Part shown: one piece after another, positions 49,169-59,708 of the stretch
How positions within the stretch are numbered: position 1 is the stretch's first letter
Layout: the number at the start of each line of letters is the position of its first letter
From: Fomitopsis serialis
Lineage: Eukaryota > Basidiomycota > Agaricomycetes > Polyporales > Fomitopsidaceae
Direction: 5' to 3'
DNA length: 64,000 nt
Assembly: GCF_022376445.1 (NCBI RefSeq)
Contig: NW_025954962.1
Span: 62,001-126,000, forward strand
Translations under genes and position numbers: made by a program
Notes under the pieces: generated by a model
Told to the model about the DNA's origin: nothing
The model's input: only the letters and a program-made list of their open reading frames with translations
Database searches by the model: none

Positions 49169-49824
49169 TTGTTGAGGCAACAGAATGGAAGAATAAGTAG
49201 GCCTAGGATGCTCGCGCTGAGGGAGAGGATGATCGCGTCGAGTTGCAGTCGCGCGCGCCGCGATCCTCTGATTCCTCACTTCCGTCAACAGCACGCGTAG
49301 CACGTGGCCTGAGGGCGCCTCCCGTGGCCAGGCCACAACGCGTCGCCGGGTTCTACTAACTCCTGGCCACTGCCTACATACTATGTCCAATCATCACGTA
49401 CATATAGCGTTACACATTTGCAGACGGCAGACCGCCATCACACAAGTACTGGCCCGAGTTGTGCTCGAACATGATTCTTCCATGAATTGTGCCGACCCTC
49501 TGCGAACTGCACTGTTATCCGGATCTGCGCCGCGGCGCGGATCCGGATAGCATGGCTTTGTGAATTCTTACCGGCGCATGAATTGTAATCACCTGAACGA
49601 ACTTACTCTGACGTTTACTCAGCGTTTACTTAATGATTGACACAATGTTCCGTGCAGGCCTATCACAATCACCACGACACCACAACCCATCTTGACAGAA
49701 CGGTATGATCGGCATAATGATCCCAATGAAACTCAGATACAGTTTTGCATATTGCCATGACATGGAGATAGAGGTGACGGAGGTACATGACATGCAAAGC
49801 AAATCGACAACCCAGTGTGACCGT
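49169..49824. other. Intergenic, Rap1-like gene to RPS16
   Basis: About 650 bases. The part beyond the RPS16 stop is AT-richer and fits a 3' flank. No conserved coding segment was found. Confidence 0.5.
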
Positions 49825-50374
49825 TTACCGGTAACTAGTGAGAACAAAGTATCAATGAAAGCAGTCCAGGCGGCAAGTGAGGCAACGCACGATTTCTGCC
49901 TGCGAGCACGGGCACCATGACCACCGAACTTCTTCGGTTCGCATCTCCGCGGGTCCGCATGAGGAGCGTCCTGTCGTAGGCGACGAGCTTCTTCTTGAGC
50001 TCCATTGCGCTGTACGCGTCAACGTACTTCGCGTAGTACGCAACGAGCGCCTTCGCGATGGCCTGGCGGATGGCGTACACTTGCGAGGTGTGTCCACCAC
50101 CCTTCACGCGGAGGCGGATGTCAATGGCGCCAAACGCCTCCTCACCGGCAACGAGGATCGGCTCGTAGACCTTCATGCGGAGGATCTCGGGCGTGACGAG
50201 CGTGATGGGCGAGCCGTTGAGGTGGATGAGACCGCGACCCTCCTTGGCATGCGCGACCGCCGTGGCAGTCTAGTATGGCGTCGCCCCCAGTCAATAATAG
50301 GTTTGGTACTACAGCCGCGCGACATGTACCTTCTTTTTGCCGAACGTCTGAACAGCCTTGGTTGTTGATGCCAT
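49825..50374 (-). CDS. RPS16: 40S ribosomal protein S16 (uS9)
   Basis: Small-subunit ribosomal protein whose C-terminal tail reaches the P-site tRNA. The start at 50374 gives [15 protein letters not shown], then an intron of about 60 bases. Exon 2 encodes [40 protein letters not shown] and [20 protein letters not shown]. One base is missing after LVAYDRTLL: restoring frame gives [20 protein letters not shown], as the family requires. A final intron (gtgcgt...ctcactag) joins to the last codons and completes the tail K-S-Y-R with a stop at 49825. That universally conserved ending is strong support for the splice. The gene is essential, so the base loss is most likely a sequence error. Confidence 0.95.
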
Positions 50375-50749
50375 TTTAGAGAAAACAGAGAATGGGCGAC
50401 TTGCTGGCTGGAAGAGAACGGAAGGTCAATACTCAACTCCAGAGGCCAAAACCTGCAGGGAGGCCGGATTGGTCGTTCAGTGTCATCCAGGTTGTGCTCC
50501 TTCAATCCACCCATTCCTACAGCCGTTTCTTCGACCAAATTGGCAAGCATGATAGACCCGGCCTTCCAGCAGCATAGCAGACCAATGAAGCAGAATCACT
50601 CACCCCTCCGGAGGTCTTGAGACGTTTGGCGGGACGGTGTGGATGAATTTGGTAGCCCTCGCTGTGCGCGCTACCGACTTCGATAAATTCCCACGACACG
50701 CCCGGCGCAAGTGAATTCGGCGCCTAGCCCAGGCTCTCTTCCGATCTCA

Positions 50750-51732
50750 ATGCTGTCTGTAATCCGGCGTGCGCTGGGCCAGGTGAGTGGTTCTGCCGCT
50801 CTCGTCTGAAATGTTCAACTTATTCTGTATAGACCGCTCAGCGGGCATGCCGTCGATTGTCCACGGTCACAACGGTGGAACCATTGACCGATTCATCTTT
50901 GGCCGTTGACGTCGAGGAGTCGTCTACGCAGGTCCTCAAGAATGCGTTGCAAACGACGGAGCTGGCATCGCCGTCGGGTAAGTCACTTCTCTTGCTTCAA
51001 ACGCTGTGGCTAAGCATTTCCTCTGTAGCGGTCAACCCGTTTGTACCGCCTGTATACTTGACTATGTCGTCCCTCCTTCGGCCAACTGAAGATGCTCCTC
51101 CTACGTCACAGAACGTCGTAGAACTCGATCCAACCGTCTTTGGACACCCTATACGACGGGACATCCTGCATCTGTGTGTCGTTCACTACCTGGACTCCCT
51201 TCGGCAAGGGACAGCATCTACGAAGACGCGTGGCGAAGTACGTGGCTCCGGTGCCAAAATTCGACCACAGAAGGGTTCAGGGCGAGCTCGACTTGGAGAT
51301 GGCCAGAGTCCGATGTTGCGAGGCGGAGGAGTCGCGTTCGGACCGAAGCCACGAGACTTCGCGACGAAGTTGAACAGGAAGGTCATCCAGATGGGGATGC
51401 GTGTCGCACTGAGTGCACGTGTGAAGGAGAACTCCCTGGGTATCGTGGAGAGCCTGGAGTGGCCTTCAGGGAAGACCAAAGACCTGGCGAAGCGGATTGA
51501 CGAGCTTGGGTGGAGGAAGACGCTGTTTGTATCTGGGTTGGATACGGTGCCGGAGGGGCTCATCAGGGCGAGCAACAACATCCACAAGGTGGAGGCTGCG
51601 ACCGCGAAGGACGTGAATGTGTACGACGTGGTCAAGTGGGACAGGGTGATTCTCGACTTGGCTGCTGTCGAATGGTTCGAACGTGCGCTTAGCAAAACGG
51701 TCGCGGCTCCTCCGCGGGTGTACGACGTATAG
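50750..51732 (+). CDS. MRPL4: Mitochondrial large ribosomal subunit protein uL4m
   Basis: Component of the mitochondrial 54S subunit near the exit tunnel. Exon 1 (MLSVIRRALGQ, ATG at 50750) splices through a GTGAGT donor to TAQRACRRLSTVTTVEPLTD, giving an Arg-rich import leader. A second intron follows LASPSG. The core then reads FGHPIRRDILHLCVVHYLDS, TKTRGEVRGSGAKIRPQKGS, GRARLGDGQSPMLRGGGVAF, GPKPRDFATKLNRKVIQMGM and DVNVYDVVKWDRVILDLAAV, ending at 51732. These are the diagnostic uL4 blocks, including the glycine-rich loop that lines the tunnel. It is divergent from cytosolic RPS16 with 375 bases between starts. No frameshift is seen. Confidence 0.93.
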
Positions 51733-51910
51733 ACCCCTCATCGCTTGTGGAGTGGTCAGATTAAGGATATAATATACAGCATTCGATATTATCTTGCTTC
51801 CCAGTTCTCGTTTACTGGGATTCAGGTGTCTACACAACGTACTTCTGGTAGTATCTTCTCCGACTCTTCTCGGTGCCGTGGCCCAAGTCAATCCTGCCGA
51901 AGGTGATTGG

Positions 51911-51946
51911 ACGCGTTCACGTGAGATGTCACGACGCGTCACGCGT
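51911..51946 (+). promoter_or_regulatory. Cluster of three ACGCGT (MCB) boxes upstream of RAD51
   Basis: ACGCGT occurs at 51911-51916, 51934-51939 and 51941-51946, 117-152 bases before the RAD51 ATG. A CACGTG E-box lies at 51918-51923. ACGCGT is the binding site of the yeast G1/S factor MBF, which controls DNA replication and repair genes. Confidence 0.7.
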
Positions 51947-52062
51947 GTGGACGCGCAGAGCGCGCGGCGCGTTTGACATGTGTTGCACTTAGAGACATCC
52001 CCGACCTCGACCCGCTCTTCCTGCTCCCCCTCCTTTGCTCCCCCCCCTCATACGCTCGCAGC

Positions 52063-53308
52063 ATGTCTCAGTCGCAAGCATCTCAGCATGAAGAGGAAGA
52101 GGAGGTCCAGGCCTCGGGTCCTCTGCTCGTCCAGAAACTCCAGGAAGCGGGCATCAACGCACAGGACATCAAGAAACTCGCAGAGAACGGACTGCACACC
52201 GTCGAAGCTGTCGCATACACCCCCAAGAAGAACCTCATGCAGATTAAAGGCATATCCGAACAGAAGGCAGACAAGATATTGTTAGAAGGTACGTCGTGCC
52301 CAACGCCGTCTCTGGCTCTATAGTGTCCATGCTCGCACGCAGCACACAAGATCATACCGCTCGGATTTCAAAGCGCCACGGAAGTTCACGCCCGCCGCTC
52401 CGAGCTTGTGCACATCACGACTGGCTCCAAGAACCTCGACGCGCTCCTCGGCGGTGGCATCGAGACGGGCGCCATCACCGAGCTCTTTGGCGAGTTCCGT
52501 ACTGGTAAATCGCAGATCTGCCACACCTTGGCGGTGACCTGCCAGCTTCCGGTAGACATGGGCGGGGCGAAGGCAAATGTTTGTACATCGATACAGAAGG
52601 GACATTCCGTCCCGTTCGGCTGCTCGCCGTCGCTGAGCGCCTGGGGCTGAACGGCGAGGAGGTGCTAGACAATGTCGCATACGCGAGGGCATACAATGCG
52701 GACCATCAACACTCGCTTCTTACAAATGCGAGTGCGTTGATGTCGGAGTCGAGGTAGGAGCATTCAGTGACCTCACTATATGCGCATGGATTGACAAGAT
52801 CCCGCTGCCTCGATGTAGGTTCTGCCTGTTGATCGTCGACTCTTGCACTGCGCTCTACCGTACGGACTTCAACGGACGTGGCGAGCTGTCCGCTCGACAG
52901 GCGCACCTCGGGAAATTCCTTCGCACGCTGCAACGGCTCGCGGACGAGGTATGTTCGTGACTTAAGGAAGTCGCATCGCGCACTGAATAATCACTCTACG
53001 AATAGTTTGGCATCGCTGTTGTCATGTCAAACCAAGTCATGTCAACCCCGACGCTCTGCTGGTCCGTACGCCGGCAACGAGAAGAAGCCTGTGGGAGGTA
53101 ATATCCTGGCCCACGCATCCACCACTCGGTAAGAGGAGTTGCATCGTGATACCCTTTTCCTACTCACGAGTGTATCAGTGTGCAACTTAAGAAAGGCCGC
53201 GGCCCGAACCGACAGGCTAAGATCTATGACTCGCCCTGCCTGCCCGAGTCAGAGACCACGTTCGCCATCCTGCAGAGTGGTATTGGCGACCCGGAGGAGG
53301 ACAGCTAG
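52063..53308 (+). CDS. RAD51: RAD51 recombinase
   Basis: Rad51 forms the filament on single-stranded DNA that performs strand exchange in homologous recombination. The start at 52063 ([16 protein letters not shown]) leads to [20 protein letters not shown] and [20 protein letters not shown], the helix-hairpin-helix N-domain. Then come [20 protein letters not shown] and [18 protein letters not shown], then [20 protein letters not shown] (Walker A). After these are [20 protein letters not shown] (Walker B), [31 protein letters not shown] and [20 protein letters not shown], ending GIGDPEEDS at 53308. One G is missing in the G-run after LPVDMGG (near 52565) and about two bases are missing near 53040-53060. 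With these restored the protein is full length, so I read them as sequence errors. Confidence 0.95.
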
Positions 53309-53658
53309 AGCACCGACGTATTCATAATTGGTTTGGTGTATCGTTTGTCGCACACAACTCGGATGTATCAACAGCACTGTCATCGAAACAAAGCCACTCT
53401 TTGTATGTCCTTCACATATCAGGTGGAGCCCCGCACTGCAGAGTACCAAGGCCATGGATTGGCAAGCCCGCGGAGCATCTAGTTTATACATTGTTTTGAA
53501 CCTAATTATACAGCATCTAGGTCAGCGTATGGTACAGTAGCGAGTGTTTCCAGTTGAGTGGAATTCCAGTTGAGTGGACGGAGACAGCTAGGCGTCGTCC
53601 TTTTGTTACACAGCGGTGATACCAGCCACCTAATGGTCAGCGCGACTGCCAAAACACC

Positions 53659-55100
53659 CTACGCCAACAACCGTGTGAGGATGTTGGCACTCGTCTTGTT
53701 GATGAGCTCCTGCAGCTTGTTGATGTCGCTCGGGCTGACGTCGGCGATGTCCGCCATGAGGTACGCGACATCGCCCTTCGAGTCCGAGTACTGCTTCTCG
53801 ACATTGTACGGCGAAAGCACCTCGTTGACCTGGCGCAGCACGCCGGGGATGTTGTTGTGCACATGGCAGACACGGATGCCCTGCTGCTCTGCGGTGATCG
53901 CGCGCAGGTCGACCTCGGGGAAATTGACCGCCCCATCGTCGAGCCGTAGTTGAGGTAGCGCGTCGCGCGGAGGAGACCTCCTCGCCGATCATGCGCTGCG
54001 CCTCCTCGGTGGACCCGCCGATGTGCGGCGTGAGGATGACGTTGGGGATGGAGCGCAGCGTCGACGACCAGGGGTTGAGCTGATCGTCGAAAGGCGAGCC
54101 GTTCGAGCCCGGCTCGGAGGGTATACGTCGAGGGCTGCGCCGGCGAGGTGGCCGGACTTGAGCGCATCGATGAGGGCAGGGATGTCGACGACCTTTCCTC
54201 GGGCGTTGTTGATCAGGTAGGCACCCTTCTTCATCTCGGCCAGCAGCGCCTTGGTGATCATGTTCGTCGTCTCTGGGAGTTCGGGGACGTGCAGCGTGAC
54301 GAAGTCGGACTCGTTCAGGAGCGCTGTGAGGGCCTCGACCTGCCGCGCCGATCCCAGAGGCATGATGTTGACCACGTCGTGGAACAGAACGCGCATACCG
54401 AGAGCCTCGGCGAGCACGGAAAGCTGCGAGCCGATGTGGCCGTAGCCAACGATGCCGAGCGTCTTGCCACGGACCTCCCAGCAGCCCTTGGACTGCTTGT
54501 TCCAGATGCCGTCGCGCATTTCGTATCCGCGTTGGAAGTACTGCCGCGAGAGCGCAATGACTTCGGAGATGACCAGCTCGGCGACGGAGCGCGAGTTGGA
54601 GAAGGGCGAGTTGAAGACGGGAATACCGGCCTTGGCAGCGGTGTCGAGGTCGACCTGGTTGGTGCCGATGCAAAGCACCCAATGACCAGCAACTAAACCG
54701 AGAGGAGTTAGTTGTGCGGCCGTGACTGGCATATAGAGACATGCCTTGGAAGCCGCCTTGATGACTCGCTTGGTGATCTTCGTCTTGCTACGAATACCAA
54801 TGGCATGGTACTGCCCGATCTTCTCTACGAGCTCGTCTCGGACATGGCCTTGGTGTGGTGATCGACATGGAAGCCATGCGACTCGAAAGCCTTGACGGCC
54901 TCCTGGCTGATGTTCTCCAAGATGAGAAGCCGGAGGTGCTCGTTGTCAACGGGGTGCAAGACTTTGGACTCGCGGACGTTGGAGGTGGCTATAGAGTCCC
55001 GTCGAGCGGCCATCCTGTCGTGAAGGGTGGTGGTGGTGGTCGGGGAAGCGACGACCTGGTTTTGAGGCTTCTCGGCGGGGATGCTGATTGAGCGAGACAT
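53659..55100 (-). CDS. SER33: D-3-phosphoglycerate dehydrogenase
   Basis: First enzyme of serine synthesis, oxidising 3-phosphoglycerate with NAD. The start at 55100 (MSRSISIPAEKPQNQVVASP) leads to LRLLILENISQEAVKAFESH, then GTNQVDLDTAAKAGIPVFNS, the Rossmann motif GYGHIGSQLSVLAEALGM, FVTLHVPELPETTNMITKAL, YLINNARGKVVDIPALIDAL, and NVILTPHIGGSTEEAQRMIG with the catalytic His. The C-terminal ACT domain includes HNNIPGVLRQVNEVLSPYNV and ends NILTRLLA at 53659. Base losses break the frame near 54833 (GG), 54672 (T run), 54120 (C run) and about 53930-53970. An intron at 54693-54744 appears to use a GC donor. Intact conserved residues on both sides of each break argue for sequence error. Confidence 0.93.
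54693..54744 (-). other. Probable GC-AG intron in SER33
   Basis: On the minus strand the exon end TTCCAAG is followed by GCATGT and the next exon begins after TTTAG. The 52-base length and the donor context AAG|GCATGT match the normal AAG|GTATGT consensus with a single GT-to-GC change. Splicing here restores the conserved join before the L-L-V-I-G-C strand. Confidence 0.55.
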
Positions 55101-55362
55101 TTTGAAGCGAGCACGCACGGGCAACGAGTCGGCAGAGGATGGGATGGTCCGAGCAAGCGGCCGCGCTGCGATGCGCTCAATTTTGCGAAGCCGGGAGTCA
55201 TGATGCTGGTCTGGGACTAGGCGCCCAGCCATCGCCTCGACGCCATCCCGACGCCATTCTCACAATCATCAGTACGTAACACTATTGCAGGCTTGTAGGC
55301 GTTTCTTATCGCCTCTTACATACAGGCCTTACTCTGTTTACTCTGATTAGATTAGATCGCCT

Positions 55363-55369
55363 TGACTCA
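55363..55369 (+). promoter_or_regulatory. Gcn4/Cpc1-type site TGACTCA
   Basis: A perfect TGACTCA lies 61 bases before the HIS7 ATG, inside the 329-base spacer shared with divergent SER33. A related ATGACTC (minus strand, 55195-55201) lies 95 bases upstream of SER33. These are the sites bound by the bZIP activator of general amino acid control. Confidence 0.65.
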
Positions 55370-55429
55370 CACAGTCCACCAAGTCCAGGATGCGCTGCAC
55401 AGAACAACCCACTCTGTTCCCCGACCGCC

Positions 55430-57178
55430 ATGGGCCTCTACCTGCTCGACTACGGCGCGGGCAACGTCCAGAGCCTCGCAAACACCCTCACCAAGCTCGG
55501 CTACGAGTTCAAGTGGATCGCCTCGCCGGACGATTTCGACAAGGCGACTGTGCGTCCTTACTTCCTCTCCGCGTGCATCGGAGTCCACTCACGTCTATTT
55601 GCAGAGCCTCATCTTCCCCGGTGTCGGCGCGTTCGGCAGCGCCATAGACGGTCTCAACTCGAGAGGGTACACGGAGCCCCTCCGAAGGTACATCGCGTCG
55701 GACGACCGTACTTGGAATATGCATCGGACTGCAAGTCCTCTTCCAGGCCTCCGCCGAGTCTCCATCCCACACAGGACTTGGCGTTGTCCCTCCAGAATAG
55801 AGGAGTTCTCTCGCGCGGAAAGTCAGTCCCCCACATGGGGTGGAACTCGATCGAGTTCCTAGATCCCGAGCACAAGGCAAACGAAGGCCTGGATGAGTCC
55901 CTCCACTACTATTACGTGCACTCTACCGTGCCAAATACGACTGGACCCACCTTGAGTCTGCGCAGTGGATACACAGCACGACCAGTACGGGCAGGAAGTC
56001 TTCGTGCGACCGTCTGCAAGGACAACGTCTTCGCCACCCAATTCCACCCCGAGAAGTCAGGTCCTGCAGGCTCAAGTGCTCGCAGGCTGGCTGAGCCAGC
56101 CCCAGTCCGCCGCACCTCCGTCCCTGCCACTCCTCCCATCGCCCGCCCCCAAGCCACAAGACGGCCTCACGAAGCGCATCGTAGCGTGCATGGATGTCCG
56201 CTCGAACGACGACGGTGACCTAGTCGTAACAAAAGGCGACCAGTACGACGTCCGCGAAAAGGCCCCGTCTACATCCGACGGCACCGTCACCGGTGGTCTA
56301 GCGACGAGCACCGCCGGCGCCGTACGCAACCTTGGCAAGCCCGTCGCGCTCGCCGAGCGCTACTTCTCTGCGGGGGCGGACGAGCTCTGCCTCATGAACA
56401 TCACCTCCTTCCGCCACTCGCCCCTCCTCGACCAGCCGATGCTCGCCGTCGTACGTGCAGCCGCGGAAGAGGTCTTCGTCCCGCTGACAATCGGCGGCGG
56501 GATCAAGGACACAGTCGACCCGGATGGCACGCCGCACTCTGCGCTTGAGGTCGCTGGCGCGTACTTCCGTGCGGGCGCGGACAAGGTCAGCGTTGCGACA
56601 GAAGCGGTCTATGCCGTCGAGCGCATGCGCGAGCGCGCCAGATGGAGGTATTGGAGAAGGTGACGGGACGAGTGCGATCGAGACCATTGCGCACGCGTAT
56701 GGCCGTCAGGCCGTGTTGTATCCATCGACCCACGCAGAGCTACGTGGACCCGGGATACGACGGGCCATACAAGGATGAGCTCGTTTTTGGGAAGCCGGAT
56801 GGCGCGGAGAAGGAGCGCGGGAAGGCATGGTGGTATCAATGCACCGTCAAGGGCGGACGGGAGAACCGCCCGCTTTCCGTCGTCCAACTCGCAAAAGGCG
56901 TCGAGAAGCTCGGCGCAGGCGAGATCATCCTCAACAGCATCGACCGCGATGGCACGGGACTCGGCTTCGACGTCGACTTGATCGCGTTGGTGCGGAAGAG
57001 CGTTCGAATACCTGTTGTTGCGAGTAGCGGTGCGGGTAAGCCGGGGCACTTCGTCGAGGTGTTTGAGAAGACTGGCGTGGAGGCGGCGTTGGCGGCTGGG
57101 ATCTTCCACCGGGAGGAAGTCAGGATACAGGACGTCAAGCAAGCACTATCGATTTCGAGGTTCTCAGTCAGGACTTGA
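55430..57178 (+). CDS. HIS7: Imidazole glycerol phosphate synthase (HisH-HisF fusion)
   Basis: Fused glutaminase and cyclase of histidine synthesis that also yields the purine intermediate AICAR. The start at 55430 ([20 protein letters not shown]) splices after PDDFDKA to [20 protein letters not shown]. The glutaminase segment continues with the nucleophile region (I-C-I-G-L-Q in another frame), [28 protein letters not shown] and [11 protein letters not shown]. The cyclase half reads [76 protein letters not shown] and [20 protein letters not shown], ending at 57178. At least seven single-base losses break the frame, for example in G runs near 55693 and 55712, an A near 55798, near 56070, and near 56716. 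The fused order and all key motifs are present. Confidence 0.92.
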
Positions 57179-57330
57179 GCACCGAGGGGCTTGAATATCT
57201 TAAAACTTATTTATGTAGGCGTACTCATGTGTAGGAATCGGGATGCTGGTTGTAGTCACTTGTATGCTTTGCACAGTATAGAAAGAAGCCAGAGGCACGC
57301 TGTGTAATGTCGCATGTATAGAGCCCGCGT

Positions 57331-58128
57331 CTACCTGCAACGACTGGTACAAAGGACAAGGAACGAACCAGAGAACGAATGACTGATGTATAATGGCCGG
57401 ACCGCGTGTAGATTCTGTGTCACACGAGGATTCCGCGGCCAGTACTTAGTCTCAGGCGGCCAGCGAACATACTCAGTACCAGCCGCTATCAATTTGAATC
57501 CACGATCAGGGCAGAACGAGCTGGATGACTTTAGGTTGAAGCGCACCGTAGCATCGCCGGAAGATATAGTCCTCTCTTCCCACAAGTGATGGCGAATACG
57601 GGCCGAAGTCCCAAGTATTGTCCAAGGTACATGTCAGCCCAATCTGAGGTAATTGTCTACGTGAGGACGTACCGTATCCAGTGCATTTGCCACAGTCAAT
57701 GGTAAGTCTGTAAGCGTCGGAGTCGAGCTCAATTTTGGTGGCCTTGTTGGTGAGGTTCACGTCACTAGCCGGGCTATCTAGGACTGCTGTGCACTGTAAG
57801 TGGTAACTGCGGGCACTTATAAGCTACCTGATCGTGGATCCGTGCCAGGGGTACCATTGTTGTCGGGATAAGACTGAAGAACGCTCAGCACGGGGATGAG
57901 GGTGGAAGTAAGTGCCCAGTCACACCTGAGCGATCAAGACGCCATATTCCGATATACCAGAGATGGTGTTCCTAAGGGGAGTGCATACCGTCGAGCAGTC
58001 AGACACATCGTTGGCGGTCTCGGAGACAGAGTCCACCGTGCAAGTAGCCCGCTTCGCGGTCTGAGTGCCAGAAGGCACAGCAAGGGCGCGATGAGCGACA
58101 GGGCACGAATAACACGATGTCCGAACAT
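57331..58128 (-). pseudogene. Remnant of a GH28 polygalacturonase, core deleted
   Basis: The ATG at 58128 gives a hydrophobic leader (MFGHRVIRALSLIAP). After a one-base loss in a C run it continues LAVPSGTQTAKR|ATCTVDSVSETANDVSDC, like the propeptide, Kex2 site and first disulfide strand of fungal endopolygalacturonases. Only about 30 bases later comes NTISGISEYGVLIAQ, then SYPDNNGTPGTDPR and VNLTNKATKIELDSDAYRLT with IDCGKCTG. These resemble the C-terminal coils of GH28. The catalytic centre in between (the NTD, DD, GHG and RIK motifs, over 200 residues) is absent. The tail to 57331 is uncertain and also frame-broken. A distinct small secreted protein is the alternative. Confidence 0.45.
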
Positions 58129-59708
58129 GATCCAAGAGACTGCGTGAGCCTGGTCAAATCACTGCGGCCGTCAGAGCTCCGGCGACATCCTATTTGTACT
58201 TTCAGAGGGATCAGTAAAAGCTCAACACTTGGGAAGGGATCAGGCCGTGAATCGCATACCACCGGGTTGGTCCCAGGCCATGCATCCCAGCAGACCGCGA
58301 TGATCGCTCGAGCTGAAGGTGGAGGCAAATGGCGCGGGCCGGCGGGAAAATGACTTGAAGGTCTCCGGATGATCTTGAGGTTGTCTCAAGACAGTCCTGC
58401 CACTAGAGGGATCACGATGACCACTATGCATGCGTACCAACCTTCGGAGGCGGCGTCAATGATGGGACGAACATGCTACAGCCACGATCAACGGACCGTC
58501 CTGTTAGCTTTCTGTTGAATCCTGCACGAACCGACGGTCCGCGACCTCCCGATAGATGCGCATATGCCCAATAGCGCATGCAGACAATCGCGGTGAGGGA
58601 GTCGATCGTAGCCCGTAGCTCTCGCGCTAGGCAGCGTCGCATTCGAGCACGCAGTGTGAAGCTGGCGTGGTACTCTGAAGAATGGCTGTCCGAGGTTCAA
58701 GCTAATCCTGCAATACCGATTCAACACACGTGTGCAGAGATAGAGCTCACCCTTGTCTGTAAACTGTCACCGGACGAGCATGCCGCGATGCACATATGTA
58801 AATGCATCCGATTGCAATGATTGCGGGCTACTTTTGGTCAGTAACGGAGACTAATTGCGGCCCGGTGGACATACTGACCCACTCTGCTTACTGCTGCTAC
58901 CGTGCAGGTCTGGATCAATCCTCGTCGTCATGGGTAGCATGGGAGAATCCCATATGGATCACCGAGCTCCTTCTCTCTTTCAGAAGCGCACTGGCAACTA
59001 ATGCATGTGCACATACCATAGCGAAGGCACCAACGAAGGACAGGCTATCCATAGCCAATGCCATATTCGCAGACACCGGTCTGAGTTAGCTGCCTGTGCA
59101 ACCTTCAGATTAGTGACTAACGGTCGAGGAACAGACGACACCACATACCTGCAGTGATGTGAAGAAGGCCTTTCCCACTAGCAAGTTTCTCGACTACAGA
59201 ATTGTATACGGCGTAAGGCGACGCGACAGCGGGTATGCACTCAGTAATCCGGTCGTTACGATACATCAATATATACGATCACTGGTGAAGGGATTGCTAC
59301 TGCGCGGACGCGACATCGAAACGGAAGAGAATACAAGGCTTACAGTAGGGATTGTGCGGTTACGGCAAAGCAGCAAGGGGGGCGAATACGGGTAGGGAAC
59401 GTTGGGGTAACCGAGCTGCTGGGACAGGAACAGGGTAGACAAGGGGAAGGAAACACAGAAGAGACGAATCTCGACAGACCCGGCGTATTTACAATTTGGT
59501 CAGTCGACATAAGACACAGGATAGGATTCCAAACGCCAGGACGAAGGCAGCACATCTACAAGGGAACAATTTGAAAAACAGACACGTATGACAAATTCGT
59601 TCCAGCATAAGTAGGGGCGCGGAGGGGAGAGGGGGCATACAACCGCCATAGTGGACGCACCTCGCCACATGCGAGGCTGTCCGGCGGACCACAACACCTG
59701 TTGAGCTG
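58129..59708. other. Gene-poor stretch upstream of the GH28 remnant
   Basis: About 1.6 kb with only short open frames on both strands. None shows a domain or joins plausibly into a longer product. I see no LTR or clear terminal repeat. It may hold decayed sequence and the 3' flank of PAL1. Confidence 0.5.

Noticed and set aside
53630..57178. SER33 and HIS7 as pseudogenes
   Set aside because: Conserved residues continue on both sides of every break and many breaks are single losses in base runs. Neighbouring essential genes show the same, so sequence error is more likely.
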